Positions 1 through 13,156 of a stretch of 64,000 bases of DNA are shown piece after piece (the first letter of the stretch is position 1; every line of letters starts with the position of its first letter). The position numbers were made by a program, and so were the translations under genes. The DNA comes from Symsagittifera roscoffensis (lineage: Eukaryota > Xenacoelomorpha > Acoela > Convolutidae), in the NCBI RefSeq assembly GCF_963678635.1, contig NC_087069.1, forward strand, positions 41,625,883 to 41,689,882, read 5' to 3'. Under the pieces are notes generated by a model. The model was not told where the DNA came from. It saw nothing but the letters and a program-made list of their open reading frames with translations, and made no database searches.

Positions 1-3000
1 GATAAGATTTTGAAAAGTGCCGACATGCTGTAATTGAGGTGCGATCTATTTACTGCTATTAACGAGTTAGCCGCCATTAAAACCGGTTCTTTTTCCGACA
101 ATTTAAGGGAGTTTGAAACTTGCCGACATGATTTAATTGGGGCGCGACCTATATACTGCTGTGAACGAGTAAGTGGCCATTAAATACGGCTCAAAAGTTT
201 GCAACAAGGTATAAGATTTTGAAAAGTGCCGACATGCTGTAATTGAGGGGCGAACTATTTACTGCTACTAACGAGTAAGCGGCCATTAAAAACGGTTCGT
301 TTTCCGACAATTTATGGGAGTTTGAATCATGCCGACATGGTTTAATTGGGGCGCGATCTTTATACTGCTGTAAACGAGTAAGCGGCTATTAAATACGGCT
401 CAAAAGTTTGCAACAAGTTATAAGATTTTGAAAAGTGCCGACATGCGGTAATTGAGGCGCGATCTATTTACTGCTATAAATGAGTAAGCGGCCATTAAAA
501 ACGGTTCTTTTTCCGACAATTTAAGTAAGTTTGAATCATGCCGACTTGGTTTAATTGGGGCGCGATCTATATACTGCTGTAAACGAGTAAGCGGCCATTA
601 AATACGGCTCAAAAGTTTGCAACAGCTGATAAGATTTTGAAAAGTGCCGACATGCTGTAATTGAGGTGCGATCTATTTACTGCTTTTAACGAGTAAGCCG
701 CCATTAAAAACGGTTCGTTTTCCGACAATTTATGGGAGTTTGAATCATGCCGTTATGGTTTAATTGGGACGCGATCTTTATACTGCTGTAAACGAGTAAG
801 CGGCCATTAAATACGGCTCAAAAGTTTGCAACAAGTTATAAGATTTTGAAAAGTGCCGACATGCTGTAATTGAGGTGCGATCTATTTACTGCTATTAACG
901 AGTAAGCCGCCATTAAAAACGGTTCTTTTTCCGACAATTTAAGGGGGTTTGAAACTTGCCGACATGGTTTAATTGGGGCGCGACCTATATACTGCTGTAA
1001 ACGAGTAAGCGGCCATTAAATACGGCTCAAAAGTTTGCAACAATTGATAAGATTTTGAAAAGTGCCGACCTGCTGTAATTGAGGTGCGATCTATTTACTG
1101 CTATTAACGAGTAAGCCGCCATTAATAACGGTTCTTTTTCCGACAATTTAAGGGAGTTTGAAACTTGCCGACATGCTGTAATTGAGGCGCGAACTTTTTA
1201 CTGCTACTAACGAGTAAGCGGCCATTAAAAACGGTTCGTTTTCCGACAATTTATGGGAGTTTGAATCATGCCGTTATGGTTTAATTGGGGCGCGATCTTT
1301 ATACTGCTAGAAACGAGTAAGCGGCCATTAAATACGGCTCAAAAGTTTGCAACAAGTTATAAGATTTTGAAAAGTTCCGACATGCTTTAATTGAGGCGCG
1401 AACTATTTACTGCTACTAACGAGTAAGCGGCCATTCACAACGGTTCTTTTTCCGACAATTTAAGTAAGTTTGAATCATGCCGACAAGGTTTAATTGGGGC
1501 GCGATCTTTATACTGCTGTAAACGAGTAAGCGGCCATTAAATACGGCTCAAAAGTTTGCAACAAGTTATAAGATTTTGAAAAGTGCCGAAATGCGGTAAT
1601 TGAGGCGCGATCTATTTACTGCTATAAATGAGTAAGCGGCCATTAAAAACGTTTTTTTTCCGACAATTTAAGTAAGTTTGAATCATGTCGACATTGTTTA
1701 ATTGGGTCGCGATCTATATACTGCTGTAAACGAGTAAGCGGCCATTAAATACGGCTCAAAAGTTTGCAACAAATTATAAGATTTTGAAAAGTGCCGACAT
1801 GCTGTAATTGAGGTGCGATCTATTTACTGCTATTAACGAGTAAGCCGCCATTAAAAACGGTTCTTTTTCCGACAATTTAAGGGAGTTTGAAACTTGCCGA
1901 CATGGTTTAATTGGGGCGCGACCTATATACTGCTGTAAACGAGTAAGCGGCCATTAAATACGGCTCAAAAGTTTGCAACAATTGATAAGATTTTGAAAAG
2001 TGCCGACATGCTGTAATTGAGGTGCGATCTATTTACTGCTATTAACGAGTAAGCCGCCATTAAAAACGGTTCTTTTTCCGACAATTTAAGGGAGTTTGAA
2101 ACTTGCCGACATGCTGTAATTGAGGCGCGAACTATTTACTGCTACTAACGAGTAAGCGGCCATTAAAAACGGTTCGTTTTCCGACAATTTATGGGAGTTT
2201 GAATCATGCCGTTATGGTTTAATTGGGGCGCGATCTTTATACTGCTAGAAACGAGTAAGCGGCCATTAAATACGGCTCAAAAGTTTGCAACAAGTTATAA
2301 GATTTTGAAAAGTGCCGACATGCTTTAATTGAGGCGCGAACTATTTACTGCTACTAACGAGTAAGCGGCCATTAACAACGGTTCTTTTTCCGACAATTTA
2401 AGTAAGTTTGAACCATGCCGACAAGGTTTAATTGGGGCGCGATCTTTATACTGCTGTAAACGAGTAAGCGGCCATTAAATACGGCTCAAAAGTTTGCAAA
2501 AAGTTATAAGATTTTGAAAAGTGCCGACATGCGGTAATTGAGGCGCGATCTATTTACTGCTATAAATGAGTAAGCGGCCATTAAAAACAGTTTTTTTTCC
2601 GACAATTTATGTAAGTTTGAATCATGCCGACATGGTTTAATTGGGGCGCGATCTATATACTGCTGTAAACGAGTAAGCGGCCATTAAGTACGGCTCAAAA
2701 GTTTGCAACAGCTGATAAGATTTTGAAAAGTGCCGACATGCTGTAATTGAGGTGCGATCTATTTACTGCTATTAACGAGTAAGCCGCCATTAAAAACGGT
2801 TCGTTTTCCGACAATATATGGGAGTTTGAATCATGCCGTTATGGTTTAATTGGGGCGTGATCTTTATACTGCTAGAAACGAGTAAGCGGCCATTAAATAC
2901 GGCTCAAAAGTTTGCAACAAGTTATAAGATTTTGAAAAGTGCCGACATGCTTTAATTGAGGCGCGAACTATTTACTGCTACTAACGAGTAAGCGGCCATT

Positions 3001-6000
3001 AACAACGGTTCTTTTTCCGACAATTTAAGTAAGTTTGAATCATGCCGACAAGGTTTAATTGGGGCGCGATCGTTATACTGCTGTAAACGAGTAAGCGGCC
3101 ATTAAATACAGCTCAAAAGTTTGCAACAAGTTATAAGATTTTGAAAAGTGCCGACATGCGATAATTGAGGCGCGATCTATTTACTGCTATAAATGAGTAA
3201 GCGGCCATTAAAAACGATTTTTTTCCGACAATTTAAGTAAGTTTGAATCATGCCGACATGGTTTAATTGGGGCGCGATCTATAGACTGCTGTAAATGAGT
3301 AAGCGGCCATTAAATACGGCTCAAAAGTTTGCAACAGCTGATAAGATTTTGAAAAGTGCCGACATGTTGTAATTGAGGTGCGATCTATTTACTGCTATTT
3401 ACGAGTAAGCCGCCATTAAAAATGGTTCTTTTTCCGACAATTTAAGGGAGTTTGAAACTTGCCGACATGGTTTAATTGGGGCGCGACCTATATACTGCTG
3501 TAAACGAGTAAGCGGCCATTAAATACGGCTCAAAAATTTGCAACAAGTTATAAGATTTTGAAACGTGCCGACATGCTGTAATTGAGGCGCGAACTATTTA
3601 CTGCTACTAACGAGTAAGCGGCCATTAAAAACGGTTCGTTTTCCGACAATTTATGGGAGTTTGAATCATGCCGACATGGTTTAATTGGGGCGCGATCTAT
3701 ATACTGCTGTAAAAGAGTAAGCGGCCATTAAACACGGCTCAAAAGTTTGCAACAAATTATAAGATTTTGAAAAGTGCCGACATGCTTTAATTGAGGCGCG
3801 AACTATTTACTGCCACTAACGAGTAAGCGGCCATTAACAAAGGTTCTTTTTCCGACAATTTAAGTAAGTTTGAATCATGCCGACAAGGTTTAATTGGGGC
3901 GCGATCTTTATACTGCTGTAAACGAGTAAGCGGCCATTAAATACGGCTCAAAAGTTTGCAACAATTTATAAGATTTTGAAAAGTGCCGACATGCGGTAAT
4001 TGAGTTGCGATCTATTTACTGCTATTAACGAGTAAGCCGCCATTAAAAACGGTTCTTTTTCCGACAATTTAAGGAAGTTTGAAACTTGCCGACATGGTTT
4101 AATTGGGGCGCGACCTATATACTGCTGTAAACGAGTAAGCGGCCATTAAATACGGCTCAAAAATTTGCAACAAGTTATAAGATTTTGAAAAGTGCCGACA
4201 TGCTTTAATTGAGGCGCGAACTATTTACTGCTACTAACGAGTAAGCGGCCATTAAAAATGGTTCGTTTTCCGACAATTTATGGGAGTTTGAATCATGCCA
4301 ACATGGTTTAATTGGGGCGCGATCTATATACTGCTGTAAAAGAGTAAGCGGCCATTAAACACGGCTCAAAAGTTTGCAACAAATTATAAGATTTTGAAAA
4401 GTGCCGACATGCTTTAATTGAGGCGCGAACTATTTACTGCTACTAACGAGTAAGCGGCCATTAATAACGGTTCTTTTTCCGACAATTTAATTAAGTTTGA
4501 ATCATGCCGACAAGGTTTAATTGGGGCGCGATCTTTATACTGCTGTAAACGAGTAAGCGGCTATTAAATACGGCTCAAAAGTTTGCAACAAGTTATGAGA
4601 TTTTGAAAAGTGCCGACATGCTGTAATTGAGGTGCGAACTATTTACTGCTACTAACGAGTAAGCGGCCATTAAAAATGGTTCGTTTTCCGACAATTTATG
4701 GGATTTTAAATCATGCCGACATGGTTTAATTCGGGCGCGATCTATATACTGCTGTAAACGAGTAAGCGGCCATTAAATACGGCTCAAAAGTTTGCAACAG
4801 CTGATAAGATTTTGAAAAGTGCCGACATGCTGTAATTGAGTTGCGATCTATTTACTGCTATTAACGAGTAAGCCGCCATTAAAAACGGTTCTTTTTCCGA
4901 CAATTTAAGGGAGTTTGAAACTTGCCGACATGGTTTAATTGGGGCGCGACCTATATACTGCTGTAAACGAGTAAGCGGCCATTAAATACGGCTCAAAAAT
5001 TTGCAACAAGTTATAAGATTTTGAAAAGTGCCGACATGCTGTAATTGAGGCGCGAACTATTTACTGCTACTAACGAGTAAGCGGCCATTAAAAATGGTTC
5101 GTTTTCCGACAATTTATTGGAGTTTGAATCATGCCAACATGGTTTAATTGGGGCGCGATCTATATACTGCTGTAAAAGAGTAAGCGGCCATTAAACACGG
5201 CTCAAAAGTTTGCAACAAATTATAAGGTTTTGAAAAGTGCCGACATGCTTTAATTGAGGCGCGAACTATTTACTGCTACTAACGAGTAAGCGGCCATTAA
5301 TAACGGTTCTTTTTCCGACAATTTAATTAAGTTTGAATCATGCCGACAAGGTTTAATTGGGGCGCGATCTTTATACTGCTGTAAACGAGTAAGCGGCTAT
5401 TAAATACGGCTCAAAAGTTTGCAACAAGTTATGAGATTTTGAAAAGTGCCGACATGCGGTAATTGAGGCGCGATCTATTTACTGCTATAAATGAGTAAGC
5501 GGCCATTAAAAACGGTTTTTTTTCCGACAATTTAAGTAAGTTTGAATCATGCCGACATGGTTTAATTGGGGCGCGATCTATATACTGCTGTAAACGAGTA
5601 AGCGGCCATTAAATACGGCTCAAAAGTTTGCAACAGCTGATAAGATTTTGAAAAATGCCGACATGCTGTAATTGAGGTGCGATCTATTTACTGCTATTCA
5701 CGAGTAAACCGCCATTAAAAACGGTTCTTTTTCCGACAATTTAAGGGAGTTTGAAACTTGCCGACATGGTTTAATTGGGGCGCGACCTATATACTGCTGT
5801 AAACGAGTAAGCGGCCATTAAATACGGCTCAAAAATTTGCAACAAGTTATAAGATTTTGAAAAGTACCGACATGCTGTAATTGAGGCGCGAACTATTTAC
5901 TGCTACTAACGAGTAAGCGGCCATTAAAAACGGTTCGTTTTCCGACAATTTATGGGAGTTTGAATCATGCCGACATGGTTTAATTGGGGCGCGATCTATA

Positions 6001-7480
6001 TACTGCTGTAAAAGAGTAAGCGGCCATTAAACACGGCTCAAAAGTTTGCAACAAATTATAAGATTTTGAAAAGTGCCGACATGCTGTAATTGAGGCGCGA
6101 TCTTTTTACTGCTATTAACGAGTAAGCGGTCATTAAAAACGGTTCTTTTTTCAACAATTTAAGGGAGTTTGAAACTTGCCGACATGGTTTAATTGGGGCG
6201 CGACCTATATACTGCTGTAAACGAGTAAGCGGCCATTAAATACGGCTCAAAAATTTGCAACAATTTATAAGATTTTGAAAAGTACCGACATGCTGTAATT
6301 GAGGCGCGAACTATTTACTGCTACTAACGAGTAAGCGGCCATTAAAAACGGTTCGTTTTCCGACAATTTATGGGAGTTTGAATCATGCCGAAATGGTTTA
6401 ATTGGGGCGCGATCTATATACTGCTGTAAAAGAGTAAGCGGCCATTAAACACCGCTCAAAAGTTTGCAACAAATTATAAGATTTTGAAAAGTGCCGACAT
6501 GCTGTAATTGAGGCGCGAACTATTTACTGCTACTAACGAGTAAGCGGCCATTAAAAACGGTTCGTTTTCCGACAATTTATGGGAGTTTGAATCATGCCGA
6601 CATGGTTTAATTGGGGCGCGATCTATATACTGCTGTAAAAGAGTAAGCGGCCATTAAACACGGCTCAAAAGTTTGCAACAAATTATAAGATTTTGAAAAG
6701 TGCCGACATGCTGTAATTGAGGCGCGATCTTTTTACTGCTATTAACGAGTAAGCGGTCATTAAAAACGGTTCTTTTTTCAACAATTTAAGGGAGTTTGAA
6801 ACTTGCCGACATGGTTTAATTGGGGCGCGACCTATATACTGCTGTAAACGAGTAAGCGGCCATTAAATACGGCTCAAAAATTTGCAACAATTTATAAGAT
6901 TTTGAAAAGTACCGACATGCTGTAATTGAGGCGCGAACTATTTACTGCTACTAACGAGTAAGCGGCCATTAAAAACGGTTCGTTTTCCGACAATTTATGG
7001 GAGTTTGAATCATGCCGAAATGGTTTAATTGGGGCGCGATCTATATACTGCTGTAAAAGAGTAAGCGGCCATTAAACACCGCTCAAAAGTTTGCAACAAA
7101 TTATAAGATTTTGAAAAGTGCCGACATGCTGTAATTGAGGCGCGATCTTTTTACTGCTATTAACGAGTAAGCGGTCATTAAAAACGGTTCTTTTTTCAAC
7201 AATTTAAGGGAGTTTGAATAAAGCTGACATGGTTTAATTGGGGCGCGATCTTAATACTGCTGTAAACGAGTAAGCGGCCATTAAATACGGCTCAAAAGTT
7301 TGCAAAAAGTTATAAGATTTTGAAAAGTGCCGACATGCAGTAATTGAGGCGCGATCTATTTACTGCTATAAATGAGTAAGCGGCCATTGAAAACGGTTCG
7401 TTTTCCGACAATTTAAGTAAGTTTGAATCATGCCGACATGGTTTATTTGGGGCGCGATCTATATACTGCTGTAAACGAGT
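1..7480. repeat. Homogeneous part of the satellite with higher-order structure
   Basis: Dimers here are very alike and carry shared variants at multiples of about 209 bp. The variant GCAACAGCTGATAAG recurs near 619, 2705, 3331, 4794 and 5631, spaced about 10, 3, 7 and 4 dimers. A block starting near 6061 with the variant CTTTTTTCAACAATTT recurs about 3 dimers later (near 6687) and 2 dimers after that (near 7105). Such spacing shows recent block amplification by unequal exchange rather than single-unit turnover. Confidence 0.85.
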
Positions 7481-10400
7481 AAGCGGCTTCTAAATGGGTC
7501 TCAAAAATTTGCAAAAATTTATTGGAGTTTGAAAATTGACGACATGGGTTCACTGAGGCGCCATCTCATTACTACTATTAACGAGTAAGCGGCCAATGAA
7601 TACGACAAGTTGTGCCAGTTTACGACAAGTTATGGTAGTTTGAAAACAAATGATATGGAGTGATTGAGACGCCTTTTTTTTAAGGCTAGTAACGAGAAAG
7701 CGGCCAATAAATACGACAAATGTTGGGAGTTGGCGACAATTTATGAGAGTTTGAATCATGCCGTTATGGTTTAATTGGGGCGCGATCTTTATACTGCTGT
7801 AAACGAGTAAGCGGCCATTAAATACGGCTCAAAAGTTTGCAACAAGTTATAAGATTTTGAAAAGTGCCCACATGCGGTAATTGAGGCGCGATCTATTTAC
7901 TGCTATAAATGAGTAAGCGGCCATTAAAAACGGTTCTTTTTCCGACAATTTAAGTAAGTTTGAATCATGCCGACATGGTTTAATTGGGGCGCGATCTATA
8001 TACTGCTGTAAACGAATAAGTGGCCATTAAATACGGCTCAAAAGTTTGCAACAGCTGATAAGATTTTGAAAAGTGCCGACATGCTGTAATTGAGGTGCGA
8101 TCTATTTACTGCTATTAACGAGTAAGCCGCCATTAAAAACGGTTCTTTTTCCGACAATTTAAGGGAGTTTGAAACTTGCCGACATGGTTTAATTGGGGCG
8201 CGACCTATATACTGCTGTAAACGAGTAAGCGGCCATTAAATACGGCTCAAAAGTTTGCAACAAGTTATAAGATTTTGAAAAGTGCCGACATGCTGTAATT
8301 GAGGCGCGAACTATTTACTGCTACTAACGAGTAAGCGGCCATTAAAAACGGTTCGTTTTCCGACAATTTATGGGAGTTTGAATCATGCCGACATGGTTTA
8401 ATTGGGGCGCGATCTATATACTGCTGTAAAAGAGTAAGCGGCCATTAAACACGGCTCAAAAGTTTGCAACAAATTATAAGATTTTGAAAAGTACCGACAT
8501 GCTGTAATTGAGGCGCGAACTATTTACTGCTACTAACGAGTAAGCGGTCATTAAAAACGGTTCGTTTTCCGACAATTTATGGGAGTTTGAATCATGCCGA
8601 CATGGTTTAATTGGGGCGCGATCTATTTACTGCTATTAACGAGCAAGCGGTCAGTAAAAACGGTTCTTTTTTCGACAATTTAAGGGAGTTTGAATAAAGC
8701 TGACATGGTTTAATTGGGGGGCGATCTTTATACTGCTGTAAACGAGTAAGCGGCCATTAATTACGGCTCAAAAGTTTGCAACAAGTTATAAGATTTTGAA
8801 AAGTGCCGACATGCAGTAATTGAGGCGCGATCTATTTACTGCTATAAATGAGTAAGCGGCCATTAAAAACGGTTCTTTTTCCGACAATTTAAGTAAGTTT
8901 GAATCATGCCGACATGGTTTAATTGGGGCGCGATCTATATACTGCTGTAAACGAGTAAGCGGCTTCTAAATGGGTCTCAAAAATTTGCAAAAATTTATTG
9001 GAGTTTGAAAATTGACGACATGGGTTCACTGAGGCGCCATCTCATTACTGCTATTAACGAGTAAGCGGCCAATGAATACGACAAGTTGTGCCAGTTTACG
9101 ACAAGTTATGGTAGTTTGAAAACAAATGATATGGGGTGATTGAGACGCCTTTTTTTACGGCTAGTAACGAGAAAGCGGCCAATAAATACGACAAATGTTG
9201 GGAGTGTGAAAGTTGCCGTCATGGAGTAATAGAGGCGCATTTTTTTAAAACCAGTTAAGCGGCCATTGAACACGGCTCAAAAATTTGCAACAAGTTATGG
9301 GGTTTTGAAAATTGCCGACATTGGGTAATTGCGGTGCGATCTATTTACTGCTATTAACGAGTAAGTGGCCTTTAAAAAAGCTTCTCTCCAACATTTTATG
9401 GTAGTTTGAATATTGCCGGCATGGGTTAATTGGGGCGCGATCTATTTACTGCTGTAAACGAGTAAGCGGCCCCTAAATGGGGCTCAAAAATTTGCAACAA
9501 GTTATCGGAATTTGAAAATTGCCGACATGGGGGCACTGAGGCGCGATCTATTTACGGCTCTTAACCAGTAAGCGCTCATTAAATATGGTTCTTTTTCCGA
9601 CAATTTTTGGAAGTTTGAAAATTGCCAATATAGGATAATTGAGGCGTGATTCATTTACTGCTATTAACGAGCAAGCGGCCATCAAAAGGGGTTCAAAGTT
9701 TTGCACCAAATTATGACAGATTGGTATTACTGACAAGGGTTAACTGAGGTGCAATCTTTTCATTGGTATTTTCGAGTAAGTGGCCATTAAATAAATCATT
9801 TGTTGCAAGAAGCCATCAGAGTTTGAAAAGTGCTGTCATGAGGTAATTGAGGCGCGATCTATTTACTGCTAGTAACGAATATACGGCCATTAAAACGATT
9901 CAAAAATTTTTGCAATTAGTTATTGGAGTTTGAAAGTTGCCGACATGAGGTAATTGAGGCGCGATCTATTCACTGGTAATAACGAGAAGCTGGCCCTTAA
10001 ATACGATTCTTTTTCCGACAAGTTATGCGAGCATGAAAACTGGCGATAGGGTGTAATTGAGGCGCGATCTTATTACTTACTGCTATTAACGATTAAGCGG
10101 CCGTTAAATGGGGCTCAAAAATTTGCAACAAGTTATAGAAGAATGAATTTACCGACAATGGGTAATTGGGGCATGATCCATTTACTGCTCTTAACGAGTA
10201 GGCGGAAATCAAAAACAGCTCATTTCGCGACAAGTTATGGCAGTTTGAAAATTGCAGTCATAGTGCCATAGAGGCGCGATCTATTTACTGGTATATACGA
10301 ATAAATGGCCATCAAGCACATCTTATTTGCGAGAAGCCATCAGAGTTTGGAAATTGCCGTCATGAGTTAATTGAGGCGTGATGTTTTTACTGCTAGTAAC

Positions 10401-10640
10401 GAATAATCGGACATTAAATACGACTTAAAAATTTGCAACAAGTCCTTGTAGTTTGAAAGTTGCCGGCGTGGGTTAATTAAGGCGCAACCTACTTACTGCA
10501 ATTATTGGTTAAGAGACCAATGAATACAACTCAAAAACTTGCAACAAGTTATTGGAGTTTTAAAAATCCCGATGTAGGTTAATTGAGGAGCGATCTAATT
10601 ACTGCTATTAACGAGTAAGCGGCCAATTAATACAAAGTTT
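7481..10640. repeat. Decaying right edge of the satellite
   Basis: Monomers here diverge progressively: units lose the strict A/B alternation, show many substitutions and small indels, and some fuse with unrelated words such as CGACAAGTTGTGCCAG. A fresh homogeneous stretch (about 7750-8950) lies between two copies of the same degenerate block, which begin at 7485 and 8961. The pattern is typical of array edges, where homogenisation is weaker. The last recognisable monomer ends near 10,640. Confidence 0.85.
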
Positions 10641-10649
10641 CAATACAAA

Positions 10650-11464
10650 AAATTTCAGCCTCTCAATAAAAAAATCTCTAAAAATGAGTTGTCTTCTGAA
10701 CACAAAGTTTGAACACGAAACATAACTTTCAAAGGGATCCCTTCATATTAATTGAAAAGTTCCTGCGGTAAGATAAGAATAACTCTTCCAATCAAATCAT
10801 GAAGTTAAAGCAATGTGCAAATACTTTGGTGTTTAAAAAGTTCAAATTGTTTGTCAGGAAATAGTTCTAACCGAAAAGAAATGAAAAAAAAACCTTAAAA
10901 TTGAACTAATTTGAAATTATTAAAATCAAGTTTCCTATTTTTCAAATAAACCGAAGTCTGCAAAAAGCATGAAAGACAAGCTTTTCAGATGCAAGAATAA
11001 GAACAAAATGGGCAAACAAAAGATATTATAGTTCAATTTTTATAAAAAACGAATCAATGAAAAGTTAGACTAAAAATAATCTTTTATAATTGTGTCGAAC
11101 AATAGTTGGATTAATAATTCGTGAAGCGACAATTCGTAATAGGCAACAATTTGTACTAAAATTTTTTCCATATAAAAAAACCAATATTATCACAAATACT
11201 ATCAACATTTTCGCAATTTTACTAAGACTCTCACTAAAACCATATTATAATTGATTGTTTCCGCTTCAGGATGGATGCGGGTGGCCTTATAGTGCCTGTT
11301 TTGTTATGCTTATTTTAATATCCCGCAAAAATTGCTTGTTTCGATTCTGTTGGTTTTTAAAACTTCTCGTTTTATCATCCCTTTCTACCAGCTCAACCCA
11401 TATTGATATGATGCAGCTAAGTGGTTTTTTCATTTCCATACACGTTTTGCTTTTATTTTGAAAA
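10650..11464. repeat. 0.8 kb dispersed repeat, copy 1
   Basis: This stretch matches 11,930-12,715 along nearly its whole length: both have ATCTCTAAAA...GAACAC near the start, GTTCTAACCGA in the middle and GATGGATGCGGGTG followed by TTTTGTTATGCTT near the end. By eye the copies differ at roughly one base in eight. Short antisense frames (for example 11,287-11,481) exist in both copies but are interrupted and low in complexity, so I do not call a gene. The mobile or satellite origin is unclear. Confidence 0.75.
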
Positions 11465-11600
11465 AACTCATTTTGCGACAAGTTATGGGATTTCGAAAAC
11501 TTCCCACATGAGGTAATTGAGGAGCGATCTATTTATTGCTTTTAACGAGTAAGCCGCCTTAAATACAGCTCGTTTTGCGACAACTTATGGGAGTTTTCTT
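11465..11600. repeat. Isolated satellite monomer relics
   Basis: About one and a third diverged satellite monomers lie here, separated from the main array: TTGCGACAAGTTATGGGA, GAGGTAATTGAGGAGCGATC and ACGAGTAAGCCGCC are all satellite words. They sit between the two copies of the 0.8 kb repeat, so satellite plus 0.8 kb repeat probably formed a larger composite unit that was duplicated. Confidence 0.8.
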
Positions 11601-11929
11601 TTTAACCCGCACTACAAAACTGAATTGAGGAGGCAGCTTATTGCCAGCATCCAAATTTAGGCGCAAATAGTCGATTATAACGGATAATTAAGTTGATTAT
11701 TTGACAAGTATATTTGGATTTAATTACCAAATTTAGGTGTTTAAGTGTTTATAATCGATTGGAATCGTGCTTTTTTCCAAGAAACTATAATCTTTTATAA
11801 AGTTTAACAGTTCATAGAAACAACTTTTCATATCATGTATGATAATTTTTAATCTCTTATTTTGCCAAAACTTGTCACATCAAAAAAATAGTTAAATTTT
11901 ATCCTTATAAAAGTAAGGTTATTGTTTTT

Positions 11930-12715
11930 CTTTCAATAACAAAATCTCTAAAAGTGAGATGTCTTTTGAACACGAAACATAAATTTCAAAGAGATCCCTT
12001 TGTATTAGTTGAAAGGCTCTTGCGGTAAGTTAAAAATATTTCATCCAAATAAATCATGAAACTAAAGCAATGTGTTGATACTTTGGTGCTGATAAATTTC
12101 AAAATTTTTATCATGAAACAGTTCTAACCGAGAAAAAATGAAAAAAAAATTTAAATTTAAACTAAATTGAAAACTTTAAAATTAATTTTGATTTTTTTCA
12201 AATAAACCAAAGTCTACGAAAAGCATAAAACACAAGATTTTCAGACGCAAGAATGAAAACAAAACGGGCAAACAAAGGATTTTATAATTCAATTTTTATG
12301 AAAAATGAATGAATTAGATGTTGGACTAAAAATACTCCCAAATATAATTGTATCAAAAAATAGTTGAACTAATAGTTCGTGAAGTGACAATTCGTAATAG
12401 GCAACAATTTGTACTGACATTTTTTCCATATAAAAATACCAATAACAGTACAAATAATATCAACATTTTCCCAATTTTACTATGACCAGCACAGAAACCA
12501 TATTCTAGTTGATTTTTTCCATCTGTAGATGGATGCGGGTGTTCTTTCAGTGCCTTTTTTGTTATGCTTGTTTTATTGTTCCGCAAAAACTGCTTGTCTT
12601 TATACTGCTTGTTTTTAAAACTGATTGTTTTATCATCCCGTTCTACCAGCTCAATCCATATTGAATTGAGGCCGCTAAGTGGTTTTTTCAATTGCTCACA
12701 CGTTTTGCCATTATT
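11930..12715. repeat. 0.8 kb dispersed repeat, copy 2
   Basis: Second copy of the repeat at 10,650-11,464, in the same orientation, about 1.26 kb downstream. It keeps the same landmarks (GAACACGAAACATAA, GTTCTAACCGAGAAAA, GATGGATGCGGGTG). A 112-codon minus-strand frame (12,353-12,691) corresponds to a broken frame in copy 1 and has no family resemblance that I recognise, so it is not called as a gene. Confidence 0.75.
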
Positions 12716-13019
12716 TAATTAATCTTCATGGCTTTGCCCTGATGCGAGCAGTCTTGTTCACTATAGTCTCAATTGCGCATTTATAACTATTCAGGCGAAA
12801 ACTTTTTATAAACAAAATTTCATAACATACTAAAACTTTATTTAATTGCTATCAATGTCCGTTTGTTCCACAAAATCTAGCTGCGAAAAGTTACTCCATT
12901 TGCTGTGTTTCTCTGCTAAACTAGGTTTTCATCTGCTAAACTAGGTTTATTGCTTTTTTTCTTTATTAAAGGCAAAACAGCAAACACTGCATAACCACAG
13001 CAAAACCAGAAATCAAATA
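12716..13019. other. Intergenic, short direct repeat
   Basis: No gene is visible. The phrase CTGCTAAACTAGGTTT occurs twice back to back near 12,912-12,950. The stretch leads into the start codon of the putative secreted-protein exon at 13,020. Confidence 0.5.
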
Positions 13020-13156
13020 ATGTTTTTCTTTTTGATATTTCTTTTCTCAATTATTTATCCTTGCGTTTCAAACACTGATATATGTCGGATAGGATGTGAC
13101 AAAAAAACTGATTGTGGAGTTGGTTTTAAGGGTTTGACTAAAAATCAGAACAGAAA
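13020..13156 (+). CDS. Putative first exon of a small secreted cysteine-rich protein
   Basis: The frame opens with an ATG and a strongly hydrophobic leader (MFFFLIFLFSIIYPCVS) that looks like a cleavable signal peptide of about 17 residues. It is followed by a short cysteine-rich segment (DICRIGCDKKTDCG). The frame remains open to 13,238, but a GT at 13,157 (AGAAA/GTGTAA) would leave two spare bases, which is the phase needed by the strong acceptor exon at 14,771. Joining them would give a protein of about 88 residues. The donor is weak and an unseen middle exon is possible. I do not recognise the family; an unspliced 72-codon frame is the alternative. Confidence 0.4.

Larger units (their letters stand above)
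1..10640. repeat. Satellite array, 209 bp dimer of 103 and 106 bp monomers
   Basis: The sequence is a head-to-tail satellite. Monomer starts, marked by the motif GCCGACATG, fall at 19, 122, 228, 331 and 437, so spacings alternate 103 and 106 bp and the true unit is a 209 bp dimer. The A monomer carries TAATTGAGG and CGGTTC; the B monomer carries TTTAATTGGGG and CGGCTCAAAAGTTTGCAAC. Both carry an ACGAGTAAGCGGCCATTAA core. No long reading frame belongs to it. The left end is open, so the array continues beyond the window. Function is unknown; centromeric, pericentromeric or heterochromatic satellite are all possible. Confidence 0.97.

Noticed and set aside
1..10640. CRISPR array
   Set aside because: The repeat is contiguous with no unique spacers; it is a 209 bp satellite in eukaryotic sequence.
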